From the NCBI RefSeq assembly GCF_008919445.1, contig NZ_VSLG01000007.1, positions 87,304 through 151,303 on the forward strand: a DNA stretch of 64,000 bases. Direction: 5' to 3'. Below, in pieces: positions 37,188 through 45,174 of the stretch. Origin of the DNA: Serinicoccus kebangsaanensis (lineage in GTDB: Bacteria > Actinomycetota > Actinomycetes > Actinomycetales > Dermatophilaceae). The translations under genes were made by a program, and so were the position numbers. A model generated the notes under the pieces. It did not search any database. It worked only from the letters and a program-made list of their open reading frames with translations, and was not told the DNA's origin. Numbering within the stretch: position 1 is the stretch's first letter; the number at the start of each line of letters is the position of its first letter.

Positions 37188-37218
37188 AGCATGGAGCCTC
37201 ACGGCGCGTGAGGGTCAA
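37188..37218 (-). promoter_or_regulatory. MerR-type promoter and operator (autoregulatory)
   Basis: On the minus strand TTGACC (37213-37218) and CATGCT (37188-37193) are separated by exactly 19 bp, the over-long spacer typical of MerR-controlled promoters. The spacer carries the palindrome CTCACG-CGC-CGTGAG, extended to CCTCACG/CGTGAGG. It resembles the CTCACGTCACGTGAG element of the Streptomyces tipA promoter. The -35 overlaps the stop codon of the upstream Lrp gene. Confidence 0.85.
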
Positions 37219-37724
37219 GCCTGTTCGGGACCTCCGCCCTCGGCGGACGTCATCGTGCCCCTGCCCCGCAGCGACTCGAAGATGAGCGAGGTCTCGGCGT
37301 GCAGCACGCCCGGCCGGTTGGTCAGGTGGTCGAGCACGAAGTCGCGCAGCGCGTCGGCACTCGGCACGGCGACGTGCACGTAGTAGTCGATCGCGCCGGA
37401 CACGTGGAACGCCCCCAGGACTCCCGGGAGCTCCGGCACCTCACGGGTGAACTCCTCGAAGTTGGTCCGCCGGTGGCCGCCGAACCGGATGGCGATCATG
37501 GCCTCGACGGGTCGACCGACCGCCACCGGGTCGATGTCCGCATGGATCCCGCGGACGACGCCCCGCTCACGGAGCGAACGCACCCGCACCAGGCAGGTGG
37601 ACTCGGCGATCCCCACCTCCCGCGCGAGCATGGCGTTCGACATCCGCCCGTCGACCTCGAGCAACCGCACCAGCGCCAGGTCGGTCTCGTCCAGCGGCTT
37701 CTCGTCACGAGGATTCTTCGGCAC
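37215..37724 (-). CDS. Lrp/AsnC-family transcriptional regulator
   Basis: The 169-residue regulator has an N-terminal winged helix (LDETDLALVRLLEVDGRMSNAMLAREVGIAESTCLVRVRSL) and the C-terminal RAM ligand-binding/oligomerisation domain (MIAIRFGGHRR... VSGAIDYYVHVAVPSADALRDFV). GTG 37724 was picked because the homology begins at VPKNPRDEKPL. The gene has little leader; CATACT upstream could be a -10, which would give a near-leaderless message. Targets are unknown; amino-acid metabolism is usual for the family. Confidence 0.92.
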   Translation of the reverse strand: MPKNPRDEKPLDETDLALVRLLEVDGRMSNAMLAREVGIAESTCLVRVRSLRERGVVRGIHADIDPVAVGRPVEAMIAIRFGGHRRTNFEEFTREVPELPGVLGAFHVSGAIDYYVHVAVPSADALRDFVLDHLTNRPGVLHAETSLIFESLRGRGTMTSAEGGGPEQA

Positions 37725-37758
37725 GACAGACAGTATGCCCGCACCCGCCGCAGATGAC

Positions 37759-37794
37759 GCAGCCCGGCCGCGCAGGGGATCGCGACCGGGCTGC
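37759..37794 (-). terminator. Terminator after the subtilisin gene
   Basis: GCAGCCCGG (37759-37767) pairs with CCGGGCTGC (37786-37794), 10 bp after the stop of the large S8 protease gene. Confidence 0.75.
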
Positions 37795-37804
37795 GGGCCT
37801 GGGG

Positions 37805-40800
37805 CTACTCCAGCGTGCGCAGCAGGTCGAGCACGTCGTCGTCGATGGCCGCGTCCCCTCCGAGCACGTGGACCACCCCGGGCTCGAGCCGCTCCAGCGC
37901 GGTCCACGTCACGGGGGGCACAGAGTCCTGCCGAACCAGCAGCATGGGCGCGTCCTGCGCGCCCGCCACGGCGGCGCCGGCGAGGGCGTCCGGCCAGTTC
38001 TGCCCGCTCGCGACGAACACGTCCGCCGCCGTCGGGTGGTCCTCCGCGAGGAGCGCGGCGGTGTGGAAGCGGTCGTCACCGGCGACCCGGGTCACCTCGC
38101 CGTAGGCGCCCAACGCGATGGCGACGCTCTCCTCGACGGCCCCCGTGCCCCCGAGCAGCACGATCTGCTCGACGCCCAGGTCGGTGAGGGCCTGCGCCGT
38201 CGCCGCGGGCACCGAGCCCGGGCGGACCAGCAGCACGGGTGCGTCCACGGCACCCGCGCGGGCGGCACCCGCCAGGGCGTCCGGGTAGTTCAGCCCGGTC
38301 GCGACGTAGGCCGTCCCGGCGGACCCGAACTCGGCCGCCACACGGGCCGCCGTGCCGTACCGGTCGGTGCCGGCCAACCGTCTCGCCGGGGCCTGCGCCG
38401 CGTCCGCGGCAGCCTCCACGACCGCGTCCTCGACCGCGCCGTCGCCGCCCAGCACGACGACCTCGGCCGGGTTGAGCCGTTGCAGCTCGGCGGAGGTCAC
38501 GGCCGGGAGCACGTCCGGCTCGGTCAGCAGCACCGGGACCTCCACGCTCCCGGCGAGCGCCGCGCCGGCGAGCGCGTCCGGGAAGTCCGCCCCGGTGGAC
38601 AGCAGCACCGACTCGACACCGGGTGCATACCGCTGGGAGAGCTCGACGGCCGTGCCGTAGCGGTCCTCCCCGGCGATCCGCACCACCTCCGGGTGGATCG
38701 GGCCGGGGTCCGGCTCGCACCCGGCGTCCAGCAGGGCGAAGTCGGTCTCCACCACCTGGCCGCGCAGCGGGTCCACCAGGGCCTGCTCCGGCCGGTAGCC
38801 ACCCGCCGACGCGATCAGCTCCAGCTCACCGACACGGGTGTCGATCCACCGGGCATACCGGCCCTCGACGTCGGTGACCCAGCGCCACCGGGGGTCCTCC
38901 ATCCGCGTCGGCGCCGCGTCGACCGTGGCGCCCGGCAGCGGCGATCCGGCACCCTCGCAGTCCGCACCGGTGACCAGGCCGGTCAGCTTGCCCCACGTGG
39001 CGGGCGGGAGCACGGTCATCTCCACCTCGGTGGTCGGAGCCGTGCCGGGCATGCCGCCCCCGGCCTCGATCCCGGCGGTGTAGGTGCCCGGCTGCGCCAC
39101 CTCGCCGGACGTGGTGACCTCCACCGTCGCCGACTCACCGGCGGCGAGGGACAGCTCGGTCTGGCTCAGCGAGAGCCAGGGCACGTCCGCGCCCGCGTCG
39201 TCGCAGAGGTCGTAGCCCGGCAGCAGCTCGACCACGTCGCTGAAGCCCTGGTCGCTCTGGCCTCCGACGAGGGCGAATCCGCAGGCGCCCGCACCGCGGA
39301 AGGACGGAGTGTTGGGGTTGGGCAGGTCGCTCCACGTGTCGGCCGCCGGGTCGTAGGCGAAGGCGTCGTTCGTCACGGCACCCGCCTGCAGCCCGCCGGT
39401 GAGGACGAGCTGGTCGTTGGCTCCGGCGTAGGCCGCGCCCCACGCGTCCACGGGGGCGTCGGCGACCTGGGTCCACGAGTCGGCGTCCGGGTCGTAGGCG
39501 TAGGTCGCGGAGGTGGAGACCTCGCCGTCACCCACGCCGCCGGCGCAGATCACCCGGCCGTCGATCCCGGCGCAGGAGGGGTAGGCGATCGGCTGCGGGT
39601 AGTCGGCGAGCGTCGTCCAGGAGTCGGTCGCCGGGTCGTAGGCGGCCGTGGTCGCCGAGGTCGGGTCGCACATGTCGGTGGTGCACCCGCCGACCGAGTA
39701 GAGCAGACCGCCGAGGGTCGCCTGACCGGCCCACGTCACCGCGACGGGCGCGTCCGCCAGCTGGGTCCACTCGTCCGCCTCCGGCGCGTAGGCGTAGGTC
39801 CCGGTCTGCGCGACCCCGCTGCTGTCCCACCCACCGGCGGCCACGATCCTCCCGTCGAGCGCTCCGACGGTGGGCGCCATCAGCGGCAGCGGCAGGTCCG
39901 CGACCTGCACCCACTCCATCGTCGCCGGGTCGTAGCGGTGGGTGGCCGGCGTGGGTTCGTTGCCGTCGAAGCCGCCGAAGGTGTACCAGGTGCCGTCGAG
40001 GTTCACCACGCCGTTGTCCACGATCGGCGTCGGCAGCGGCGTGAGCTCGGTCCACGGCTCCTCGTGCGGCCGGCGGTCGGCGGGCCCGTCCTCGGACCGC
40101 TGCGGCGACAGGTATGCGCCCACGAACGGGTCGACGTCCGCCGTCCGGGTGGGGGCCCCTGCGGCCTGCCCCTCGCCCAGGGTCGTGACGCGGCTCCCGT
40201 CGGCGCGCAGCAGCTCCACGCCGCCGCGCACCTCCTCCAGGGTCACCTCGGCGGGACCGGTGCCGGTGTTGGTCACGGTCAGCTCCGCGGTCTCCGCGTC
40301 GTCGCCGAGCGTGACCTCGGTCTCGATCCGCTGCGGGTCCAGCTCGAGCAGGCCCCCGTCGAGGACGAAGTCGGCCCGCACGGCGCCGCCACCGACCACG
40401 GCGACGTCCTGGGCGGCCGGCGCGAACCCGCGGGCGGAGGCCTCGAACGGGTGGTCCCCGGACACGCTGCTGAACAGCCAGTAGAAGCCGTCCTCCTGGC
40501 CCTCGTCGGCCGGGGTCGCCCGGCTGACCCCGGTGTCCTCCGGGACGTCGAGGCTGGTGATCGTCGCACCGGTGACGGCAGACCCGTCGGCGGTGGCGGA
40601 GACGTTGCCCACGACATACCCCCCGTCACCGACGGGCACGCAGGAGCGGCTGCCGACGAAGACGTCGTCCACCTCCCAGAACCAGGCGTAGAAGGCGTCG
40701 TAGTAGTGCCACCGCACCCGGACCTGGCTCTCCCCCGCCGCCATCGGCAGCGGCACGACGGCCTCGGCGCCCTCGACCGGGGTGGTGTAGGTGGTCACCG

Positions 40801-43102
40801 TGGTCCAGCTGGCACCACCGTCGACGCTGACGTCCAGGTCGGCGCTCTCGCCCAGCGGGAGGTAGAAGTGGTTGAAGCTCAGGCTGGGGTCCGCGTAGGC
40901 GCTGAGATCCAGCACGGGCGAGACCAGCGAGGTGTCCTGCTCCCCCTCCGGCCCGTAGGAGTCGGAGTTGACGATGGCGAACGGGCCCTCGCCCCCGGTG
41001 AGGTTCGGCGGGTCGGCGTCGCCCTCGTCGATGGTCCACACCTGGCCGTTGTCCAGGTTGTCGTCGACCTCCCAGCCGGCCGGGAGCACCCCGCCGTCGA
41101 AGCTCTCGGCGAGCACGGCGTCGGCGGTCGCCTCGTACCCGGGTGCCAGGCAGGACGCGGCGTCGACCGGCACGGCCACGTCCACGACCGCGTCGCCGGT
41201 CACCGTCACCGCCTCCTCGACCACGAGGTAGCCGGGGTACTGCACCACGACCTCCATGGTCACGTCGGCGCCGACCGGCACGTCGATGGAGTAGCTGCCG
41301 TCCACCGGGTCGGTGAAGGTGAGCAGCGACTCCCCGGCGACCGCCACCTGCGCATACAGCGGGAAGCCGTGACCCGAGCCGTCGGTGACGGTCCCGCTGA
41401 CCGTCCCGGTCTCCGCGGGATCCAGGGCGAAGTCCTGGGTGACCGTGTCGTCGACCGGCACGCTGACCGCCGCCGAGGCCGAGACCCAGCCGAACCGGGA
41501 CGCGGTCACGGTGTAGTCGCCCGAGCTCACCAGCGCGCGGTAGGTGCCGTCGGCACCGGTGGAGAGCACCCGCTCCAGCGGTCCGGCCAGCTCGACGCTG
41601 GCCCCCGCCAGCGGGTCGCCGGACGCGGCGTCGGTGACCGTGCCCTCGACATACCCCACGTCTCCCCGGGGTGCGGCCTGCACCAGCGCCAGGGCGTCGA
41701 GCCTGCCCTCCCCGAAGACGTTGTTGTCCTCGTCCGTGCCGCCGCACTGGTCGTCCGGGTTGTCCGTCGCCGTCCCGTCCAGGAGGGCGCGGGTGCCCTC
41801 GATGTCACCGACCAGCTGGGGGGAGCTGGCCCACACGAGCGCGATCGCCCCCGCCACGTGCGGGGACGCCATCGAGGTGCCGGAGAAGTAGGCGTAGTCG
41901 TTGCCGGGGACCGACGAGCGCACCGCCGTGCCGGGGGCGGAGATGTTCGGCTTGGTCTCGCCGTCCTGCCCGGCGCCACGGCTGGAGTCCGGGTTGATCT
42001 CGTGCGCCGCGTCGTAGTTGCCGACCGAGTAGTTGACGATCCGGCTGCCCGGCGAGCCCGACGTCTCGCACCCGGGACCGATGTTGCCGTTGGCCCAGAC
42101 CCCGAACTGGCCCGCGGCCGCCCAGGCCAGCGACACGTCCTCCATGAAGGGGTCGTTCGACGGCAGCCCCGTGCCCCACGAGTTGTTGATGACGTGCGGC
42201 CGCATCGCCGGGTCCGGGTCGGAGCCGTCGATCCGGGTCGGGGCGAGCATCCACTCGCCCGAGGAGATCAGCGCCTGGTCGCTCGGGCAGCAGCCGTTCG
42301 CCGCGATCCACCGCGCCCCGGGGGCCACACCGATCTGGTTGTCGCCACCGTCGTCGCCGACCATGGTGCCGGTGACGTGCGACCCGTGGGCGTCGAAGTC
42401 CGCCGGCTCCTCCGGCGAGAAGCCCGCGGCGTCGAACCAGTTGTAGTCGTGGTCGAAGGACCCGTCACCGTTGTTGCCGCGGTATGCCCCCACCAGGGCC
42501 GGGTGGTCGTACTGCACCCCCGTGTCGATGGTCGCCACCACGATGCCCTCACCGGTGATGCCGAACTCGGACCAGACGTCGTCCGCGTTGACGTCGGAGA
42601 CGCCCCACTCGACCGCCGCCGGCCCCACCAGGTCCGAGGTGACCGGCTCCACCTCGGGCGTCTCGTAGCTGATGGTGGGATAGATCCCCTCCACCTCGTC
42701 CTGCCCCGCCAGCTCCAGCGCGAGGGACTCGGTGCCACCGGTGACGTGCACGGCGTTGGTGATCCAGAAGCTCCGGTAGGTCGCACCCGCCGCCTCGAGC
42801 TCGGCGACGACCTCCCGCTGGCTCGCCTCGGCGGTGCTGGTGAGCGCGTCGTAGACGCCCTGCCCGCGCGCGCCCCAGTCGCGCACCCCCTCGAAGGCGC
42901 TCAGATCGGGTCGTTCCCCCAGCCGCACCCAGAAGTCGGTGCGACCGACCTCGTCGAACTCGGCCGACAGACCCTGCTGGATCTTCTCCCGCGCCTCCGG
43001 CCCGGGGGCGGCCTGCACCGGGGCGGCCACCACGGCCCCGGTGACCACCAGCCCGACGCCGCACACCCCGGCGACCACCCTGCGCCATGCCCCTGCAACC
43101 AT
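37805..43102 (-). CDS. Large secreted subtilisin-like (S8) protease with Kelch and cell-wall-binding repeats
   Basis: The 1765-residue product has a signal peptide (1-31), an inhibitor-type prodomain and a subtilase domain (about 165-470). The triad is Asp193 (TIDTGVQ), His239 (AHGSHVTGT) and Ser410 (GTSMASPHVAG), with the oxyanion Asn at about 340. Then come carboxypeptidase-regulatory-like modules (from about 484), a MAM-like beta region (about 670-820), Kelch repeats (about 1020-1300; YDPATDSWTTL types) and, at 1470-1764, three CWB2 wall-binding repeats (RIAGEDRYGTA, RLAGTDRYGTA, RVAGDDRFHTA). It should be a surface-attached protease acting on extracellular proteins. A strong GGGAGG ribosome-binding site precedes ATG 43102. 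Confidence 0.93.
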   Translation of the reverse strand: MVAGAWRRVVAGVCGVGLVVTGAVVAAPVQAAPGPEAREKIQQGLSAEFDEVGRTDFWVRLGERPDLSAFEGVRDWGARGQGVYDALTSTAEASQREVVAELEAAGATYRSFWITNAVHVTGGTESLALELAGQDEVEGIYPTISYETPEVEPVTSDLVGPAAVEWGVSDVNADDVWSEFGITGEGIVVATIDTGVQYDHPALVGAYRGNNGDGSFDHDYNWFDAAGFSPEEPADFDAHGSHVTGTMVGDDGGDNQIGVAPGARWIAANGCCPSDQALISSGEWMLAPTRIDGSDPDPAMRPHVINNSWGTGLPSNDPFMEDVSLAWAAAGQFGVWANGNIGPGCETSGSPGSRIVNYSVGNYDAAHEINPDSSRGAGQDGETKPNISAPGTAVRSSVPGNDYAYFSGTSMASPHVAGAIALVWASSPQLVGDIEGTRALLDGTATDNPDDQCGGTDEDNNVFGEGRLDALALVQAAPRGDVGYVEGTVTDAASGDPLAGASVELAGPLERVLSTGADGTYRALVSSGDYTVTASRFGWVSASAAVSVPVDDTVTQDFALDPAETGTVSGTVTDGSGHGFPLYAQVAVAGESLLTFTDPVDGSYSIDVPVGADVTMEVVVQYPGYLVVEEAVTVTGDAVVDVAVPVDAASCLAPGYEATADAVLAESFDGGVLPAGWEVDDNLDNGQVWTIDEGDADPPNLTGGEGPFAIVNSDSYGPEGEQDTSLVSPVLDLSAYADPSLSFNHFYLPLGESADLDVSVDGGASWTTVTTYTTPVEGAEAVVPLPMAAGESQVRVRWHYYDAFYAWFWEVDDVFVGSRSCVPVGDGGYVVGNVSATADGSAVTGATITSLDVPEDTGVSRATPADEGQEDGFYWLFSSVSGDHPFEASARGFAPAAQDVAVVGGGAVRADFVLDGGLLELDPQRIETEVTLGDDAETAELTVTNTGTGPAEVTLEEVRGGVELLRADGSRVTTLGEGQAAGAPTRTADVDPFVGAYLSPQRSEDGPADRRPHEEPWTELTPLPTPIVDNGVVNLDGTWYTFGGFDGNEPTPATHRYDPATMEWVQVADLPLPLMAPTVGALDGRIVAAGGWDSSGVAQTGTYAYAPEADEWTQLADAPVAVTWAGQATLGGLLYSVGGCTTDMCDPTSATTAAYDPATDSWTTLADYPQPIAYPSCAGIDGRVICAGGVGDGEVSTSATYAYDPDADSWTQVADAPVDAWGAAYAGANDQLVLTGGLQAGAVTNDAFAYDPAADTWSDLPNPNTPSFRGAGACGFALVGGQSDQGFSDVVELLPGYDLCDDAGADVPWLSLSQTELSLAAGESATVEVTTSGEVAQPGTYTAGIEAGGGMPGTAPTTEVEMTVLPPATWGKLTGLVTGADCEGAGSPLPGATVDAAPTRMEDPRWRWVTDVEGRYARWIDTRVGELELIASAGGYRPEQALVDPLRGQVVETDFALLDAGCEPDPGPIHPEVVRIAGEDRYGTAVELSQRYAPGVESVLLSTGADFPDALAGAALAGSVEVPVLLTEPDVLPAVTSAELQRLNPAEVVVLGGDGAVEDAVVEAAADAAQAPARRLAGTDRYGTAARVAAEFGSAGTAYVATGLNYPDALAGAARAGAVDAPVLLVRPGSVPAATAQALTDLGVEQIVLLGGTGAVEESVAIALGAYGEVTRVAGDDRFHTAALLAEDHPTAADVFVASGQNWPDALAGAAVAGAQDAPMLLVRQDSVPPVTWTALERLEPGVVHVLGGDAAIDDDVLDLLRTLE

Positions 43103-43195
43103 GTCGTCCGCCTCCCGGCCTCGGTCCACCCACCGTCGGGTAGGACGAAACCCTAGGGAGGCCCACGCACGGCCGACAGGGCCTGGATGGGGCAG

Positions 43196-43711
43196 TTATG
43201 GGGCAATGCGGGTGAGCACCGTGGCGACGTCGGGCCGGTCCGTCGCCTGGAACCCCACGCCGCGGATCGTCCGGATGTCCACCGGCATACCCGCCTCGGC
43301 CAGCTTGCGCCGGAGCCGCTTGATCACCGACCGGACCTGCGCGCCGTCACCGACGAAGCCGGTCGCCCACACGTCCCGGGTGAGCTCGGGGATGGACCAC
43401 ACGTGCTTCTGGTCCGAGCTGAGCAGGGTGAGGGTCTCGAACTCCAGCGGGGTCAGGCGCAGGCTGCGCCCCCGCCAGCGCAGGACGCGGGCCTCCGGGT
43501 CCAGGTCGACCCCGGGACCGACCGCGGCGCAGACCGAGTCGGCGGCGCCGGAGTCCAGCAGCTCTCGCGCACGCTCACGGGTCCCGGCCAGCACCACGCA
43601 CACGTCGTCGGGCAGCAGGCCCAGCAACCGCTCCTGCTCGCACCGCGTGGCGGCCACCACGATCACCACGGTGCGTCCGGTGGTCCGCGCTAGGTCGTCG
43701 ACATCGCTCAT
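43196..43711 (-). CDS. Winged-helix (OmpR/PhoB-type) regulator with degenerate receiver
   Basis: The C-terminal half of this 171-residue protein is an OmpR-type winged helix (RLTPLEFETLTLLSSDQKHVWSIPELTRDVW, then RSVIKRLRRKLAEAGMPVDIRTIRGVGFQ). The N-terminal half looks like a shortened receiver domain (VVIVVAATRCEQERLLGLLPDDVCVVLAG) with no recognisable phospho-acceptor Asp or conserved Lys, so it is unlikely to work as a phosphorylated response regulator. No kinase gene is nearby. It lies 93 bp upstream of the giant S8 protease on the same strand and may control it. The start is ATG 43711, with AGGGGAC upstream. Confidence 0.82.
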   Translation of the reverse strand: MSDVDDLARTTGRTVVIVVAATRCEQERLLGLLPDDVCVVLAGTRERARELLDSGAADSVCAAVGPGVDLDPEARVLRWRGRSLRLTPLEFETLTLLSSDQKHVWSIPELTRDVWATGFVGDGAQVRSVIKRLRRKLAEAGMPVDIRTIRGVGFQATDRPDVATVLTRIAP

Positions 43712-43896
43712 GTCCCCTGCCCTGTTCCTCTGTGTCCCCTGCCCGCGTGGCCCTGACTCTAGGGCGAGGTGAGGCTGCAGCACCAGCGGTGCGGCAGCAG
43801 GCCGTCGTCGTTGCACGACCCGTCGTCAAAGCCACTTTTCCCCGGTGATTCTGAGTCTTTCTTGATTCCCGACCGCAGGTTCTGCATCATGGGTGG

Positions 43897-45147
43897 ATGA
43901 CGTCGCAGCATCCCGATCTCGACACCCGCGCGGTCCACGCCGGACGCGCCGACCTGACCGCCCTCGGGGTGCACGTCCCCCCGATCGACCTGTCCAGCAC
44001 CTACCCGCTGCCGGACGTCGAGGCCGGGGGTGAGGCCTACGACCAGATGGCGGGCGGCGGCCCGCGGCAGGAGGGTCAGACGGCCGTCTACCAGCGGCTC
44101 TGGAGCCCCGGCGTGGCCCGCTTCGAGGAGGCGCTGGCCGAGCTGGAGGGCGGAGCGGCCGGCGTGGCCTTCGCGTCCGGGATGGCTGCGCTCAGCGCGG
44201 TGCTCCTCGCCTGCGTGGGGGCGGGCACACCGCACGTCGTGGCCGTGCGCCCGCTCTACGGCGGCTCGGACCACCTGCTGGCGACGGGGATGCTCGGCAC
44301 GCGCGTCACCTGGACCGACGCCGACGGCGTGGCCGAGGCACTGACGGCCGACACGGGCCTGGTGATCGTCGAGACCCCGGCCAACCCGACCCTCGACCTG
44401 GTCGACCTCCAGGAGGTCGTGGCCGCCGCGGGCGACGTCCCCGTCCTGGTGGACAACACCTTCGCGACCCCGGTGCTGCAGCGGCCGCTCGAGCTCGGCG
44501 CGACCATCGTCCTGCACTCGGTGACCAAGTTCCTCGCCGGGCACGGCGACGTGCTCGCGGGGGCGGTCGTCACGTGCGAGGCGTGGGCGCAGCGGATCCG
44601 GCCGGTGCGGGCGATCACCGGCGCGGTCCTGCACCCGCTCTCGGCCTACCTCGCCCACCGGGGGCTGCAGACGCTGCCGCTGCGGGTGCGTGCGCAGCAG
44701 GAGGGCGCGCAGGTGCTGGCGCGCTGGCTGCGGGGCCACCCCGGCGTCGAGCGGGTCCACTACCCCGGCACCGACGGCGACCCGCGCCGGCTGATCGGCC
44801 GTCAGATGGCCGGGCCCGGTGCGGTGCTGGCCTTCGACGTGGGCAGCTACGAGCGGGCCGCCGCAGTGGCGGGATCCTGCCGGCTGATCACCCACGCCGT
44901 CTCGCTCGGCGGGGTGGACTCCCTGCTGCAGCACCCGGCCGCCCTCACCCACCGCCCGGTGGCCGACGAGGCCAAGCCGGGCGCCGGCATCCTGCGGCTG
45001 TCCGTGGGCCTGGAGGCCCCGGAGGACCTCATCGCCGACCTGGACGCCGCCCTGCTGGAGGCGGCCGCCACCACGGGCGGGCTGGTGCCCGAAGGTCGAG
45101 GAGCGGGCACGGCTACGTCGCAGCTGCTGGAGCCGGCCCACCGGTGA
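43897..45147 (+). CDS. Cys/Met-metabolism PLP-dependent enzyme (trans-sulfuration family)
   Basis: The 416-residue fold-type I PLP enzyme has LDTRAVHAGR at the start, the cofactor-binding AFASGMAALSAVL, VETPANPTLDLVDLQEV, VDNTFATPVLQRPLELGAT and the Schiff-base Lys in LHSVTKFLAGHGDVLAG. It also has SLGGVDSLLQHPAALTH and RLSVGLEAPEDLIADL. Family members include cystathionine gamma-synthase, cystathionine gamma-lyase and methionine gamma-lyase, and I cannot tell which from motifs alone. It is divergent from the winged-helix regulator across 185 bp. Confidence 0.9.
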   Translation: MTSQHPDLDTRAVHAGRADLTALGVHVPPIDLSSTYPLPDVEAGGEAYDQMAGGGPRQEGQTAVYQRLWSPGVARFEEALAELEGGAAGVAFASGMAALSAVLLACVGAGTPHVVAVRPLYGGSDHLLATGMLGTRVTWTDADGVAEALTADTGLVIVETPANPTLDLVDLQEVVAAAGDVPVLVDNTFATPVLQRPLELGATIVLHSVTKFLAGHGDVLAGAVVTCEAWAQRIRPVRAITGAVLHPLSAYLAHRGLQTLPLRVRAQQEGAQVLARWLRGHPGVERVHYPGTDGDPRRLIGRQMAGPGAVLAFDVGSYERAAAVAGSCRLITHAVSLGGVDSLLQHPAALTHRPVADEAKPGAGILRLSVGLEAPEDLIADLDAALLEAAATTGGLVPEGRGAGTATSQLLEPAHR

Positions 45148-45151
45148 CCGC

Positions 45152-45168
45152 GCGGCCCGTGGGGCCGC
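45152..45168. terminator. Short terminator between converging PLP enzyme and topA genes
   Basis: GCGGCCC (45152-45158) pairs with GGGCCGC (45162-45168) over a 3-nt loop, inside the 27-bp gap between the two stop codons. Confidence 0.6.
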
Positions 45169-45174
45169 CGGCCC

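Noticed and set aside
37172..37192. ATG 37192 as start of the MerR/TipAS gene
   Set aside because: It lies within the -10 hexamer of the 19-bp-spacer promoter, so it would not be transcribed.
37754..43156. An 1800-codon open frame opposite the subtilisin gene
   Set aside because: It is an antisense shadow caused by high GC3; the minus-strand frame has a full set of protease, Kelch and CWB2 motifs.
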